DNA of 48,808 bases, taken from Lachnospiraceae bacterium. GTDB taxonomy: Bacteria; Bacillota; Clostridia; Lachnospirales; Lachnospiraceae. The stretch lies in assembly GCA_014804245.1 (NCBI GenBank), contig JAAVAE010000026.1:68268-117075 (forward strand), read 5' to 3'. Position 1 is the stretch's first letter, and every line of letters starts with the position of its first letter. The position numbers and the translations under genes were made by a program. The notes beneath the pieces were generated by a model. That model did not search any database. It was not told the origin of the DNA and was given only the letters and a program-made list of their open reading frames with translations. This document shows positions 32,726-42,531 of the stretch, in pieces.

Positions 32726-34318
32726 GTGAATAATTATGAACAGGAGATAAACAGAAGAAGGACATTTGCTATCATATCCCATCCGGATGCAGGAAAAACA
32801 ACGCTTACGGAAAAGTTTCTTTTATATGGAGGAGCGATCAATCTGGCAGGAAGCGTAAAGGGGAAGGCGACTGCAAGACATGCCGTTTCTGACTGGATGG
32901 AGATTGAAAAGGAGAGGGGTATTTCTGTCACTTCTTCCGTCCTGCAGTTTGAGTATGATGGCTTTTGCATTAATATTCTTGACACACCGGGACATCAGGA
33001 CTTCTCAGAGGATACCTACCGTACCTTGATGGCGGCAGACTCCGCAGTAATGGTAATTGACGCATCTAAAGGTGTGGAGGCGCAGACGCGTAAGCTGTTT
33101 AAGGTGTGTGTGATGCGAAAGATTCCTATTTTTACATTTATCAATAAAATGGACAGGGATGCCAATGATACTTTTGAACTTCTGGATGAAATAGAAAAAG
33201 AGTTGGGCATTGCAACCTGCCCCATCAACTGGCCGATTGGATCGGGAAAGAGATTTAAAGGCGTTTATGACAGAGACAGGCAGTGCGTCATCACTTATTC
33301 CGATACAGAGAAGGGAACCAAAGAAGGAGAAACAAAGGAAATTTCTGCCAAAGACAGGCAGACCCTTTCTTCTGTGATTGGGGAAGAGGCGGCAGATACG
33401 CTGCTGGATGAAATAGAACTTTTAGATGGCGCCAGTGCGGAATTTGATCTGGATCTGGTACGCGCAGGAGAATTGACGCCTGTATTTTTCGGTTCTGCAC
33501 TTACAAACTTTGGTGTGGAATTCTTTTTGCAGCATTTCCTTGAAATGACAACAACACCTCTGCCCAGAAGAGCAGATATCGGTCTGGTATCTCCCACTGA
33601 GCAGGAATTTTCAGCATTTGTATTTAAAATACAGGCGAATATGAACAAGGCGCACAGGGACAGGATTGCATTTATGAGAATTTGTTCCGGCAAATATGAG
33701 GCAAGCATGGAGGTAAAGCATGTGCAGGGCGGAAAGGTCATGCGTCTTTCCCAGCCTCAGCAGATTATGGCAAGTGAGAGAAAGATTCTGGACGAAGCTT
33801 ATGCAGGCGATATAATCGGTGTATTTGATCCTGGTATCTTTTCTATTGGAGATACTTTGTGTATGCCAAAGGAGGCATTTGCCTACGAGGGGATTCCCAC
33901 CTTTGCACCGGAGCATTTTGCAAGGGTGAGACAGGTAGATACCATGAAGAGAAAGCAATTTGTAAAAGGGATTACACAGATTGCGCAGGAAGGCGCCATT
34001 CAGATTTTTCAGGAATTTAACACAGGTATGGAAGAAATTATCGTGGGAGTGGTAGGCGTGCTCCAGTTCGATGTACTGAAATACCGTCTGGAAAATGAGT
34101 ACAATGTGGAAATCAAACTGGAAAATCTGCCTTATGAACATATCCGATGGATTGAAAATAAGGAAATTGATTTGAATAAACTCATAGGTACATCTGATAT
34201 GAAGAAAATAAGAGACCTTAAGGGAAATCCGCTGCTCTTGTTTATCAATGCCTGGAGTGTAGGAATGACGCTGGATAGAAACGAAGGATTAATATTATCA
34301 GAGTTTGGACGTGATTAA
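32726..34318 (+). CDS. prfC: Peptide chain release factor 3
   Basis: A GTPase of about 530 residues that removes RF1 and RF2 from the ribosome. P-loop S-H-P-D-A-G-K-T-T-L-T-E (about 16-27), switch II D-T-P-G-H-Q-D-F-S-E-D-T-Y, and I-N-K-M-D-R match RF3, and the length equals the usual 529. GTG 32726 is chosen as start from a GGAGGA site 7-8 bases upstream; TTG 32690 is in frame. The next gene starts one base after its stop. Confidence 0.95.
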   Translation: MNNYEQEINRRRTFAIISHPDAGKTTLTEKFLLYGGAINLAGSVKGKATARHAVSDWMEIEKERGISVTSSVLQFEYDGFCINILDTPGHQDFSEDTYRTLMAADSAVMVIDASKGVEAQTRKLFKVCVMRKIPIFTFINKMDRDANDTFELLDEIEKELGIATCPINWPIGSGKRFKGVYDRDRQCVITYSDTEKGTKEGETKEISAKDRQTLSSVIGEEAADTLLDEIELLDGASAEFDLDLVRAGELTPVFFGSALTNFGVEFFLQHFLEMTTTPLPRRADIGLVSPTEQEFSAFVFKIQANMNKAHRDRIAFMRICSGKYEASMEVKHVQGGKVMRLSQPQQIMASERKILDEAYAGDIIGVFDPGIFSIGDTLCMPKEAFAYEGIPTFAPEHFARVRQVDTMKRKQFVKGITQIAQEGAIQIFQEFNTGMEEIIVGVVGVLQFDVLKYRLENEYNVEIKLENLPYEHIRWIENKEIDLNKLIGTSDMKKIRDLKGNPLLLFINAWSVGMTLDRNEGLILSEFGRD

Positions 34319-35572
34319 ATGAAAATGAAAAGATGTATATTGCTGGTTCTTATTTGTTTTCTGCTGGTTGAAGGATGCAGTTATCCGGTAAATCAGGACA
34401 AGCCGGAAGGCGGCAGGATCGAATCAGACAGCCGGGAAGAGGAAGCAGAAGACGCAAAAGAGACCGAAACCGTCAAAGAGGAAATACAAGGGACTAGTGC
34501 AGATGAAGTGGAAAGCATTTCCGGCATTTCTGTGGAGGAAACTGCTTTCATCAGAAAGCAGCAGACGGGACTTTTCCACTATGAAAAGCTGAACGAAGCA
34601 GAGCAGATCATTTATGCTGAAATCTTAAAGATTCTGCAGGAATTTGACGAGGGTGTTGCCTTATCCTGTATAGAAACGGATAAAATTGAAAAAGTTTTCC
34701 AGTGTGTGTTAAATGATCATCCTGAAATTTTCTACGTGGATGGCTATACCTTTACCAGATATACGTTGGGGGATGTGGTGAAAAAAATCACTTTTTCAGG
34801 CACTTACAACGTATCCAGGCAGGAGGCGGCGCTCAAGGAAGAACAGATTGCGCATTATGTACAGGAATGTCTCCAAGGGATGGACGAGGGGCTGGATGAA
34901 TACGGAAGAGTAAAATACATTTATGAGTATATTATCAATCAAACAGAGTATGATGCCGAAGCACCGGACAATCAAAATATCTGTTCTGTATTTATTACGC
35001 GCAAAAGCGTCTGCCAGGGGTATGCCAAAGCAACACAATATCTGCTAAGAAGAGCAGGGATTGAGGCAGCGCTGATTATGGGCAGGGTTTCAGGTGGAGA
35101 AGGACATGCATGGAATCTGGTGAAGCTGGATGGAAATTATTATTATGTAGATACTACATGGGGAGATGCATCTTATCAGATTGTGGAAGGAAGCAGTGAA
35201 CAGATGATAGAGAGTATTCCTCCGATTAATTATGATTATCTGTGTGTCACGACCAGTCAGCTGGAGAAGACACATGTCATTGATTCTATTGTGGAAGTTC
35301 CGGTATGTGATTCCATGGAGGATAATTATTATGTCAGGGAGGGACGGTACTTTACTGAAGTTGATGGGGAAAAGCTTACGGGTGTATTTTCATCAGCGTA
35401 TGAGCAGGGAAGCACTTATGTAACGCTTAAATGTGCAGATGATGCTGTTTATGAGGAGATGATAAGGCATCTGATTGAGGAACAGGGAATATTCTCATAT
35501 TTGAATGCCCGGGAAGGAACCGTATCTTATGCAGAAAATGAGGAACAACTGAGCCTTAGCTTCTGGCTATAG
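34319..35572 (+). CDS. Transglutaminase-domain lipoprotein
   Basis: The 417-residue protein starts with a short hydrophobic stretch and L-V-E-G-C at Cys 20, an approximate lipobox. A charged linker (about 30-75) and a transglutaminase-like domain follow. The triad is visible: Cys about 232 in S-V-C-Q-G-Y-A, His about 263 in G-H-A-W-N-L, and Asp about 278 in Y-Y-V-D-T-T-W-G-D. Such proteins occur at clostridial surfaces; activity may be cysteine protease or crosslinking. It begins directly after the prfC stop and is probably co-transcribed. No specific substrate is suggested. Confidence 0.82.
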   Translation: MKMKRCILLVLICFLLVEGCSYPVNQDKPEGGRIESDSREEEAEDAKETETVKEEIQGTSADEVESISGISVEETAFIRKQQTGLFHYEKLNEAEQIIYAEILKILQEFDEGVALSCIETDKIEKVFQCVLNDHPEIFYVDGYTFTRYTLGDVVKKITFSGTYNVSRQEAALKEEQIAHYVQECLQGMDEGLDEYGRVKYIYEYIINQTEYDAEAPDNQNICSVFITRKSVCQGYAKATQYLLRRAGIEAALIMGRVSGGEGHAWNLVKLDGNYYYVDTTWGDASYQIVEGSSEQMIESIPPINYDYLCVTTSQLEKTHVIDSIVEVPVCDSMEDNYYVREGRYFTEVDGEKLTGVFSSAYEQGSTYVTLKCADDAVYEEMIRHLIEEQGIFSYLNAREGTVSYAENEEQLSLSFWL

Positions 35573-35602
35573 AGAAAGTAAGGATTTTATTTTTGACGGG
35601 GC

Positions 35603-35631
35603 TATGCAAAAAGAGTATTTTTTGATATGAT
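35603..35631 (+). promoter_or_regulatory. Extended -10 promoter upstream of asp23
   Basis: TGATATGAT (35623-35631) is an extended -10 (TG-N-TATGAT). The -35 position, 17 bases upstream, is TATGCA, a weak match. It would drive asp23 and probably the long downstream operon. Confidence 0.45.
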
Positions 35632-35676
35632 AAACATTAACAGGCTTGCAATAAAAGGAGAGAAAGGAACGTTATT

Positions 35677-36063
35677 ATGGAAAAAACTATTGAACAGAAC
35701 ACATATGTATTACAGGAAGACGAGAATCTTGGCACAGTTAAAATTGCTGATGATGTAGTGGCAATGATTGCAGGTCTTGCTGCAACAGAAGTAGAAGGTG
35801 TTGCTGCTATGGCTGGAAATATCACCAATGACCTTATGAGCAAAATGGGAGTCAAGAATCTTGCAAAAGGTGTTAAGGTAGAGGTGTTTGGCAAGCGTGT
35901 AAAGGCTGAACTGGCACTGATCGTTGAATATGGTCATAATATCCCGGCTGTATCCCAGAGAGTCCAGGAAAGAGTGAAATCAACCATAGAGAACATGACA
36001 GGTCTTGAAGTCTCAGATGTAGATATCCGCATTGCCGGTGTTAATATGCAGAAAGATAAATAA
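35677..36063 (+). CDS. Asp23/Gls24 family envelope stress protein
   Basis: The 128-residue protein belongs to the Asp23/Gls24 (DUF322, YqhY/AmaP partner) family. It shows G-T-V-K-I-A-D-D-V-V-A-M-I-A-G-L-A-A-T-E-V-E-G-V, then G-V-K-V-E-V-F-G-K-R-V and the C-terminal V-x-D-V-x-I-A-G-V. In Bacillus yqhY sits beside acc genes and nusB; here it also precedes nusB. The function is likely in the envelope or lipid balance but is not settled. Confidence 0.92.
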   Translation: MEKTIEQNTYVLQEDENLGTVKIADDVVAMIAGLAATEVEGVAAMAGNITNDLMSKMGVKNLAKGVKVEVFGKRVKAELALIVEYGHNIPAVSQRVQERVKSTIENMTGLEVSDVDIRIAGVNMQKDK

Positions 36064-36080
36064 GCACAGGGTGGATTTAT

Positions 36081-36479
36081 ATGAGCAGAAGAGAAATGAG
36101 GGAGCAGATTTTTAAACTGCTGTTCCGTGTGGAATTTAATTCGAAGGAAGAACTGGCACAGCAGGAGGCGTTTTTCTTTGAGGATGAAGAAAATGCTGCG
36201 ACAGAGGAAAACAGTGCTCAGATTAGTGAGAAATTCAACAAAATCATAGAAAAAATCGATTTAATCGATCAGGCTTTAAACGATAAAGTGCAGGGTTGGA
36301 ATACAGAGCGTATGGGGAAAGTGGATCTTACCATTTTAAGACTTGCGGTTTATGAAATCATGTATGATCAGGAAATCCCTACTGGTGTCGCAATCAATGA
36401 GGCAGTTGAACTTGCCAAAAAATTTGGTCAGGAGTCTTCACCATCCTTTGTCAATGGAGTGTTGGCAAAATTCGCTTAG
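36081..36479 (+). CDS. nusB: Transcription antitermination factor NusB
   Basis: The 132-residue all-helical protein has the NusB pattern: R-E-x-x-F-K-L-L-F-R-V-E-F near the start, R-x-x-K-V-D-L-T-I-L-R-L-A-V-Y-E-I in the middle, and G-V-A-I-N-E-A-V-E-L-A-K-K-F near the end, closing with F-V-N-G-V-L. It binds boxA RNA with NusE in rRNA antitermination. It is followed 11 bases later by xseA; folD, found between them in Bacillus, is missing. Confidence 0.95.
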   Translation: MSRREMREQIFKLLFRVEFNSKEELAQQEAFFFEDEENAATEENSAQISEKFNKIIEKIDLIDQALNDKVQGWNTERMGKVDLTILRLAVYEIMYDQEIPTGVAINEAVELAKKFGQESSPSFVNGVLAKFA

Positions 36480-36490
36480 GTGAGCATAAG

Positions 36491-37717
36491 ATGCAGAATG
36501 TTTATACGGTTGGACAAATAAATTCATATATCAAGAATATGTTCGCGCAGGATTTCCTGCTGAATGAACTGTCTGTCAAAGGTGAGGTCAGCAACTGCAA
36601 ATATCATTCTTCCGGACATATTTATTTTACTTTAAAGGACAAAAAAGGAACGATTTCCTGCGTTATGTTTGCAGGGAACCGTTCCGGTCTTGCATTTCGG
36701 ATGATGGAAGGAATGCAGGTGGTGGTAAAAGGCACCATTGATGTATATGAGAGAGACGGCAAGTATCAGATGTATGCGAAGAGCATCACGCAGGATGGAG
36801 CAGGTGAGCTCTATGAGCGGTTCGAACGGTTAAAGCAGGAACTGCTCGAACGCGGAATGTTTGCACCCGAGTACAAAAAGCCGATACCCAGATTCATAAA
36901 GACGCTTGGGGTTGTAACTGCACCTACAGGAGCGGCGGTCAGGGACATTATCAATATAGCATCCAGAAGAAATCCTTATGTGCAGATTATTTTATATCCC
37001 GCTATTGTTCAGGGAGAATCGGCGGCAGAAAGCATTGTCAGGGGAATACAGGCTCTGGAGAAAAGACAGGTGGACGTGGTCATTGTAGGGCGGGGAGGCG
37101 GCTCTATAGAAGATTTGTGGGCATTTAATGAAGAGATAGTAGCCCAGGCGGTCTTTGATTGTAACATACCTGTTATTTCGGCAGTAGGGCATGAGACAGA
37201 TACAACCATTATTGATTATGTGTCTGATATGCGTGCGCCAACCCCTTCGGCGGCAGCGGAACTGGCTGTCTATGATGTAACGCTTTTGCTGGGGCAGATG
37301 GAGGGAATCAGACTTTCCCTTAACCGGCAGATACAGGCACGGATTAAACTTGCCCGTATGAAGCAGCAGACTCTTGAAACAAAGTTGAAAATGAATAGTC
37401 CCATGGGGAAAATTAGAGAGAAGCGGACCTATGCTGTCAGTTTAGAGGAACGTTTATCGATGTCCATAAAGAACCGGATCATGAAAGACAGGCACCGGAT
37501 GGCGATTTATATAGAAAAATTAAAGGGACTTTCTCCCCTTGATAAGCTGAATCAGGGATATTCTTATGTTTCAGATGAGAAGGGAAGAACCATAACAGAT
37601 ATAAATAAGGTGTCCATTGGCGATCAGCTTCAGATTTATGTGAAAAACGGCAGAATAAATACTGTGGTGAAGGAAAAGTATCAGATGGACAATATGAGTG
37701 TGATGGAAGGAGAATAG
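36491..37717 (+). CDS. xseA: Exodeoxyribonuclease VII large subunit
   Basis: The 408-residue protein has an N-terminal OB fold (about 1-105, V-K-G-E-V-S-N-C-K and S-G-H-I-Y-F-T-L-K-D), then the catalytic part with V-T-A-P-T-G-A-A-V-R-D-I, G-R-G-G-G-S-I-E-D-L-W-A-F-N-E-E and S-A-V-G-H-E-T-D-T-T-I. The coiled C-terminal part follows. With XseB it degrades single-stranded DNA. Confidence 0.96.
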   Translation: MQNVYTVGQINSYIKNMFAQDFLLNELSVKGEVSNCKYHSSGHIYFTLKDKKGTISCVMFAGNRSGLAFRMMEGMQVVVKGTIDVYERDGKYQMYAKSITQDGAGELYERFERLKQELLERGMFAPEYKKPIPRFIKTLGVVTAPTGAAVRDIINIASRRNPYVQIILYPAIVQGESAAESIVRGIQALEKRQVDVVIVGRGGGSIEDLWAFNEEIVAQAVFDCNIPVISAVGHETDTTIIDYVSDMRAPTPSAAAELAVYDVTLLLGQMEGIRLSLNRQIQARIKLARMKQQTLETKLKMNSPMGKIREKRTYAVSLEERLSMSIKNRIMKDRHRMAIYIEKLKGLSPLDKLNQGYSYVSDEKGRTITDINKVSIGDQLQIYVKNGRINTVVKEKYQMDNMSVMEGE

Positions 37718-37719
37718 GT

Positions 37720-37938
37720 ATGCAGGAACAGGAAGAGAAAGAACTGGAGCTGGAGAGAGCATTTGAAATGCTTGAAGAGACTGTTTCGGCATTGGAACAG
37801 GAGGATATTTCACTGGAAGAATCCTTTCAGATATATAAACAGGGTATGGAATTACTGAAAAAATGCAATCAGGCAATTGACCAGGTAGAAAAAAAGGTGA
37901 TGGCACTGAATGAAGATGGAGAAACCTATGAATTTTAA
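37720..37938 (+). CDS. xseB: Exodeoxyribonuclease VII small subunit
   Basis: The 72-residue helical protein has the usual F-E-x-x-L-E-x-L-E-x-x-V-x-x-L-E pattern (about 10-30) and L-E-E-S-F-x-x-Y-x-x-G. It pairs with XseA. The start comes two bases after the xseA stop, and the C-terminus overlaps ispA by 11 bases. Confidence 0.93.
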   Translation: MQEQEEKELELERAFEMLEETVSALEQEDISLEESFQIYKQGMELLKKCNQAIDQVEKKVMALNEDGETYEF

Positions 37939-38827
37939 TGAAATGCTGGAAGCAAAAACAAAGCATGCGCAGGAGATTCTTACAAAATATCTGCCGGAGG
38001 AAAAGGGATTTCAGCGCAGGGTGTTAGAGGCGATGAACTATAGCGCCTTAGCAGGAGGAAAGCGTCTTCGTCCCATATTGATGGAAGAGAGTTTCCGTTT
38101 ATTCGGCGGCAGCGGTACGCTGGTAGAACCTTTTATGGCAGCGCTTGAAATGATTCACAATTATTCACTGGTACATGATGATCTTCCTGCGATGGATAAT
38201 GATGAATACCGGAGAGGACGTAAGACAACATGGAATGTCTATGGGGATGGCATGGCGGTTCTTGCCGGTGACGGGCTGCTGAATCTTGCATTTGAAACGG
38301 CGTCCTTGGCATTTGATTTGACAGAAGATCCGGAATCTTTAAAGAGGATTGCGTCGGCGATTCAAATTCTTGGAAAAAAAGCAGGCATTTATGGAATGAT
38401 TGGCGGACAGGCAGCGGATATTGAAGCAGAGTCCGAAAGACAGGTGACGGAAGAGCTACTCTTATTCATACACGAAAACAAGACTGCGGCGCTCATACAG
38501 GCGGCAATGATGATCGGAGCCATTTTAGCAGGCGCAGATCAAAAATCCGTTTCTTCCATGGAGAAAGCGGCATATAATATCGGAATTGCATTCCAGATTC
38601 AGGATGATATACTGGACGTGACCAGTACATCAGAAGTTTTGGGAAAGCCTATTGGAAGTGATGAGAAAAATCATAAGCTGACCTATGTGACGCTTCACGG
38701 TCTGGAGGAATCCAGGGAGGAAGTAAGAATGCTGTCAGAGGAAGCGCTTTCCATTCTTCGTTCCTTTGATGGAAGAAACAGGTTTCTGGAGGAACTTGTA
38801 GATTCGCTGATTACCAGAGAAAAATAA
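37928..38827 (+). CDS. ispA: Polyprenyl synthase (farnesyl/geranylgeranyl diphosphate synthase)
   Basis: A protein of about 299 residues that condenses isoprenoid diphosphates. It has G-G-K-R-L-R-P, the first Asp-rich motif D-D-L-P-A-M-D-N-D, and the second Q-D-D-I-L-D. This is an IspA-type enzyme by length and by its neighbours xseB and dxs. ATG 37928 has GGAG 7 bases upstream; ATG 37910 and 37916 would overlap xseB further. It uses precursors made by the next gene's pathway. Confidence 0.94.
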   Translation: MNFNEMLEAKTKHAQEILTKYLPEEKGFQRRVLEAMNYSALAGGKRLRPILMEESFRLFGGSGTLVEPFMAALEMIHNYSLVHDDLPAMDNDEYRRGRKTTWNVYGDGMAVLAGDGLLNLAFETASLAFDLTEDPESLKRIASAIQILGKKAGIYGMIGGQAADIEAESERQVTEELLLFIHENKTAALIQAAMMIGAILAGADQKSVSSMEKAAYNIGIAFQIQDDILDVTSTSEVLGKPIGSDEKNHKLTYVTLHGLEESREEVRMLSEEALSILRSFDGRNRFLEELVDSLITREK

Positions 38828-38865
38828 AAATAGGCCATAGGACAGAAGAAAAGAAGGTTGAGAAT

Positions 38866-40731
38866 ATGTTGCTTGATAATATTAAGGGTGCGAATGACAT
38901 CAAGAATATAAATCCATCAGACTATCAGGAACTGGCGCAGGAAATACGGGAATTTCTGATTGAGAAAATATCCCATACCGGAGGTCATCTGGGTTCCAAT
39001 CTGGGCGCAGTGGAGCTTACTATGGCTCTGCATCTTTTTTTGAACCTGCCAGAGGACAAGCTGATTTGGGATGTGGGACATCAATCTTATACCCATAAGC
39101 TTTTGACAGGCAGAAGGGATGGGTTTGAATCATTACGCAAATTCGGCGGTATGAGCGGATTTCCTAAGAGAAAAGAAAGCGATTGTGACTGCTTTGATAC
39201 AGGTCATAGTTCTACCTCTATTTCAGCTGGTTTGGGGCTTGTAAAAGCAAGGGATATTCAGGGAAAGAATAACACCGTGGTCTCCGTGATCGGTGACGGG
39301 TCTCTCACAGGCGGCATGGCTTATGAGGCTTTAAATAATGCAGCCAAGTTGGAAACGAATTTTATCATTGTTCTCAATGACAATAATATGTCCATCTCAG
39401 AGAATGTGGGAGGAGTATCCAAATACCTGAACAATGTAAGAACAGCCAACGCTTATCTGGACATAAAAGAAGGCGTATACAATACATTAAAGGAAATTCC
39501 CAAAGGAGAGAAGGTTGTAGAAGGCATCCGGAAAGCGAAAAGCAGTTTTAAACAGCTGGTGGTACCCGGGATGTTTTTTGAGGATATGGGGGTCACTTAT
39601 TTAGGACCCGTAGATGGTCATAACATTTCCGCTATGCTGCGGGTATTCCAAGAGGCAAGGCGCACAAGGAATGCTGTGATCGTACATGTGATTACCCAGA
39701 AGGGAAAGGGATTTGCGCCGGCGGAGCGCCATCCGGCAAGATTTCATGGGGCAGAGCCTTTTGATATTGAAACCGGTATTCCGACAAAGCCCAGAACGAC
39801 TGCTAATTATACGGATATTTTTTCTACCGTTATGACAAAACTGGGGGCAAGAGACGAAAAAGTGGTTGCAATCACCGCAGCCATGCCGGATGGAACAGGA
39901 TTAAAGCGTTTCCGGAATATGTATCCTGAGAGATTTTTTGACGTAGGAATTGCTGAGGAACACGCAGTCACCTTTGCGGCTGGTCTGGCGGCAGGAGGAC
40001 TGAAACCTGTAGTTGCTATTTATTCTTCATTCCTGCAAAGAGCATATGACCAGATTCTGCATGATGTATGTATCCAGAATCTTCCCGTGGTATTTGCCAT
40101 TGACAGGGCAGGACTTGTGGGCAGCGATGGAGAGACACATCAGGGAATTTTTGATTTATCCTTTTTGTCTTCGATTCCGGGAATGCATATAATGGCGCCG
40201 AAGAATAAGTGGGAACTTTCCGATATGATGAAATATGCGGTTGCCTTTGACGGACCTATTGCGATCCGATATCCCAGAGGAGAAGCCTATTCCGGATTAA
40301 AAGAGTTCCGTGCACCGATTGAATTCGGAAAGGCAGAGCTTCTTTATGCAGAGGGGGAAATCTGTCTGTTGGCGGTCGGAAGTATGGTGAAGACGGCAGA
40401 AGAAGTGAAAGGAATGCTGAATCAGGCAGGATATAGGTGCAGTGTGATCAATGCCAGATTCGTAAAGCCTATTGATGCTAAGGCAGTAGAATGGGCGGTA
40501 ACGCACCATGAACTGGTGGTTTCCATGGAAGAAAATGTTTCAAGCGGCGGTTATGGTGAAAAGGTCAGAGAGATGATGGGTAAATTTGCAGGAAATGCAA
40601 AGTTCTTACAGATTGCTATACCGGATGAATATGTGGAACATGGCAATGTGGATTTATTAAAGCATGAGATTGGAATTGATGCTGAAACAATCACAGAGAG
40701 AATCAGGAAAGAAATGGAAGGCAATGGATGA
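38866..40731 (+). CDS. dxs: 1-deoxy-D-xylulose-5-phosphate synthase
   Basis: The 621-residue thiamine enzyme starts the MEP isoprenoid pathway from pyruvate and glyceraldehyde 3-phosphate. It has S-H-T-G-G-H-L-G-S-N-L-G, G-H-Q-S-Y-x-H-K-L-L-T-G-R, the thiamine motif G-D-G-S-L-T-G-G-M-A with N-D-N-N, and the C-terminal part with A-E-E-H-A-V-T-F-A-A-G and D-R-A-G-L-V-G. The stop overlaps the tlyA start (ATGA). Confidence 0.97.
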   Translation: MLLDNIKGANDIKNINPSDYQELAQEIREFLIEKISHTGGHLGSNLGAVELTMALHLFLNLPEDKLIWDVGHQSYTHKLLTGRRDGFESLRKFGGMSGFPKRKESDCDCFDTGHSSTSISAGLGLVKARDIQGKNNTVVSVIGDGSLTGGMAYEALNNAAKLETNFIIVLNDNNMSISENVGGVSKYLNNVRTANAYLDIKEGVYNTLKEIPKGEKVVEGIRKAKSSFKQLVVPGMFFEDMGVTYLGPVDGHNISAMLRVFQEARRTRNAVIVHVITQKGKGFAPAERHPARFHGAEPFDIETGIPTKPRTTANYTDIFSTVMTKLGARDEKVVAITAAMPDGTGLKRFRNMYPERFFDVGIAEEHAVTFAAGLAAGGLKPVVAIYSSFLQRAYDQILHDVCIQNLPVVFAIDRAGLVGSDGETHQGIFDLSFLSSIPGMHIMAPKNKWELSDMMKYAVAFDGPIAIRYPRGEAYSGLKEFRAPIEFGKAELLYAEGEICLLAVGSMVKTAEEVKGMLNQAGYRCSVINARFVKPIDAKAVEWAVTHHELVVSMEENVSSGGYGEKVREMMGKFAGNAKFLQIAIPDEYVEHGNVDLLKHEIGIDAETITERIRKEMEGNG

Positions 40732-41618
40732 AAGAGCGGCTTGATATATTGCTGGTAAAGGAAGGTCATGCACCTTCAAGGGAAAAGGCAAAAGCAATCA
40801 TTATGGCAGGCAGCGTATTCGTAGACGGACAAAGAGAGGACAAGGCGGGGGTCTTGTTTGATGCCGATAAGATACATATAGAAGTAAAAGGTAATACGCA
40901 GAAATATGTCAGCAGAGGCGGGCTTAAATTAGAAAAGGCCGTTGAACAGTTTGGTGTTGTATTAGAAAAATGTGTCTGCATGGATATAGGATCTTCAACC
41001 GGCGGATTTACTGATTGTATGCTCCAGAACGGTGCACAGAAGGTATATGCCGTTGATGTAGGACATGGGCAGTTAGACTGGAAGCTTAGAAATGACGAAA
41101 GAGTCGTCTGCATGGAAAAGACAAATTTCAGGTTTATGGTTCCGGGAGATATTAAGGAAGAACTGGACTTTGCCTCTGTGGATGTTTCATTTATTTCACT
41201 GACCAAAATCTTACTGCCTGCAAGGGCACTTCTTTCTTCAAGCGGAGAAATGGTTTGTCTGATTAAGCCGCAGTTTGAAGCAGGACGCGACAAGGTGGGC
41301 AAAAAGGGCGTTGTAAGAGATGCGAAGATCCATGAAGAAGTGATAAGAAAAATCATAGACTATTCAGATTTTATTGGATTTGATATCTTACATCTTGATT
41401 TTTCACCGATTAAGGGACCAGAAGGGAATATTGAATATCTGGTTCATCTCAGAAAAAATCCGGAAAAGATGGAAAACACCGCAGAAATTACGGAAGCACA
41501 GGCGGAAGGAAGATTGCGGAATATTATAGAAGAAAAGATAGGATATTCATGGGAAAAGGAAATTTCCGACCTGATCACGATCACGGTAGATAAAGCGCAT
41601 GGCAGCTTGGACTTATAG
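40728..41618 (+). CDS. tlyA: TlyA-family rRNA (cytidine-2'-O)-methyltransferase
   Basis: The 296-residue protein has an N-terminal S4 RNA-binding domain (1-60, R-L-D-I-L-L-V-K-E-G and S-R-E-K-A-K) and an FtsJ-like methyltransferase domain, with D-I-G-S-S-T-G-G-F-T-D as the SAM-binding loop (about 86-96). K-P-Q-F-E-A-G is also present. In other bacteria TlyA methylates ribosomal RNA; Bacillus calls it YqxC. ATGA overlap with dxs. Confidence 0.93.
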   Translation: MKERLDILLVKEGHAPSREKAKAIIMAGSVFVDGQREDKAGVLFDADKIHIEVKGNTQKYVSRGGLKLEKAVEQFGVVLEKCVCMDIGSSTGGFTDCMLQNGAQKVYAVDVGHGQLDWKLRNDERVVCMEKTNFRFMVPGDIKEELDFASVDVSFISLTKILLPARALLSSSGEMVCLIKPQFEAGRDKVGKKGVVRDAKIHEEVIRKIIDYSDFIGFDILHLDFSPIKGPEGNIEYLVHLRKNPEKMENTAEITEAQAEGRLRNIIEEKIGYSWEKEISDLITITVDKAHGSLDL

Positions 41619-41636
41619 GAAATGAGGAAGAATGGT

Positions 41637-42491
41637 ATGGAGCATTTTTATGTGATAACCAATCCAACCAAGGATGCGGAATTGAAGACGGCATGCTCTA
41701 TTAAGGAATATCTCACAAGTCATGGCAAAACCTGCATTGTAGATGAAGGTACCAAAAACCCCCACAGGGAAGGATATACTTACAAAGAGCAAGTGAGCGG
41801 TGATATAGACTGCGTCATTGTGCTGGGGGGAGATGGAACACTTTTGCAGGCAGCAATAGATTTAGCTGACAGGGATATCCCCTTTTTGGGAATCAACTTA
41901 GGTACCTTGGGTTTTTTGGCAGAGGTAAACAGGACAGGAATAGAAGATGCGCTTGACAAGCTGACCAGAAATAAATATGATATTGAAAAACGTATGATGC
42001 TGTGTGGAAAAAGCTATCATGCGGAAGGAATTAAGGATGAGGCAAGAGCGCTCAACGATATTGTAATAACCAGAAAAGGATCCTTGCAGATTATTAATTT
42101 TAATATTTATGTCAATGGACAGTTTCTTCACCGCTATCATGCAGATGGCATGATCATATCTACGCCCACAGGTTCGACGGGATATAACTTGTCCGCCGGA
42201 GGACCTATCGTGGAACCGAAAGCAGAGTTGATCCTGCTTTCTCCAATTTGTCCCCATTCCATGCAAAACAGAAGTATCGTGCTTTCCTCTGAGGATGTAG
42301 TAGTGGTAGAGATAGAGAGCAGCAGAGATGGGGAAAGTCAGGAAGTAGAAGCCATATTTGACGGATGTCATAAGGTCAGTCTCTGTACAGGTGAAAGAAT
42401 AGAAATTAAAAGGTCAGAAAAGACTACCGGAATTGTGAAGCTTAATCAAGTCAGCTTTTTGGAAGTGCTTCATAGAAAGATGAGTGATTAA
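41637..42491 (+). CDS. nadK: NAD kinase
   Basis: A protein of about 284 residues that makes NADP from NAD. It shows the catalytic G-G-D-G-T-L-L-Q-A, L-G-F-L-A-E-V, and N-D-I-V-I-T-R plus S-T-P-T-G-S-T-G-Y-N-L-S-A-G-G-P-I motifs. ATG 41637 is preferred because GAGGAAG lies about 7 bases before it; ATG 41622 is five codons upstream. Confidence 0.95.
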   Translation: MEHFYVITNPTKDAELKTACSIKEYLTSHGKTCIVDEGTKNPHREGYTYKEQVSGDIDCVIVLGGDGTLLQAAIDLADRDIPFLGINLGTLGFLAEVNRTGIEDALDKLTRNKYDIEKRMMLCGKSYHAEGIKDEARALNDIVITRKGSLQIINFNIYVNGQFLHRYHADGMIISTPTGSTGYNLSAGGPIVEPKAELILLSPICPHSMQNRSIVLSSEDVVVVEIESSRDGESQEVEAIFDGCHKVSLCTGERIEIKRSEKTTGIVKLNQVSFLEVLHRKMSD

Positions 42492-42531
42492 ATAGACAGC
42501 AGTTCATTAGGCTGCATGATGGAGTGAGCGT

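Noticed and set aside
40766-41356. Minus-strand frame of 196 codons
   Set aside because: Antisense shadow of tlyA with no supporting signals.
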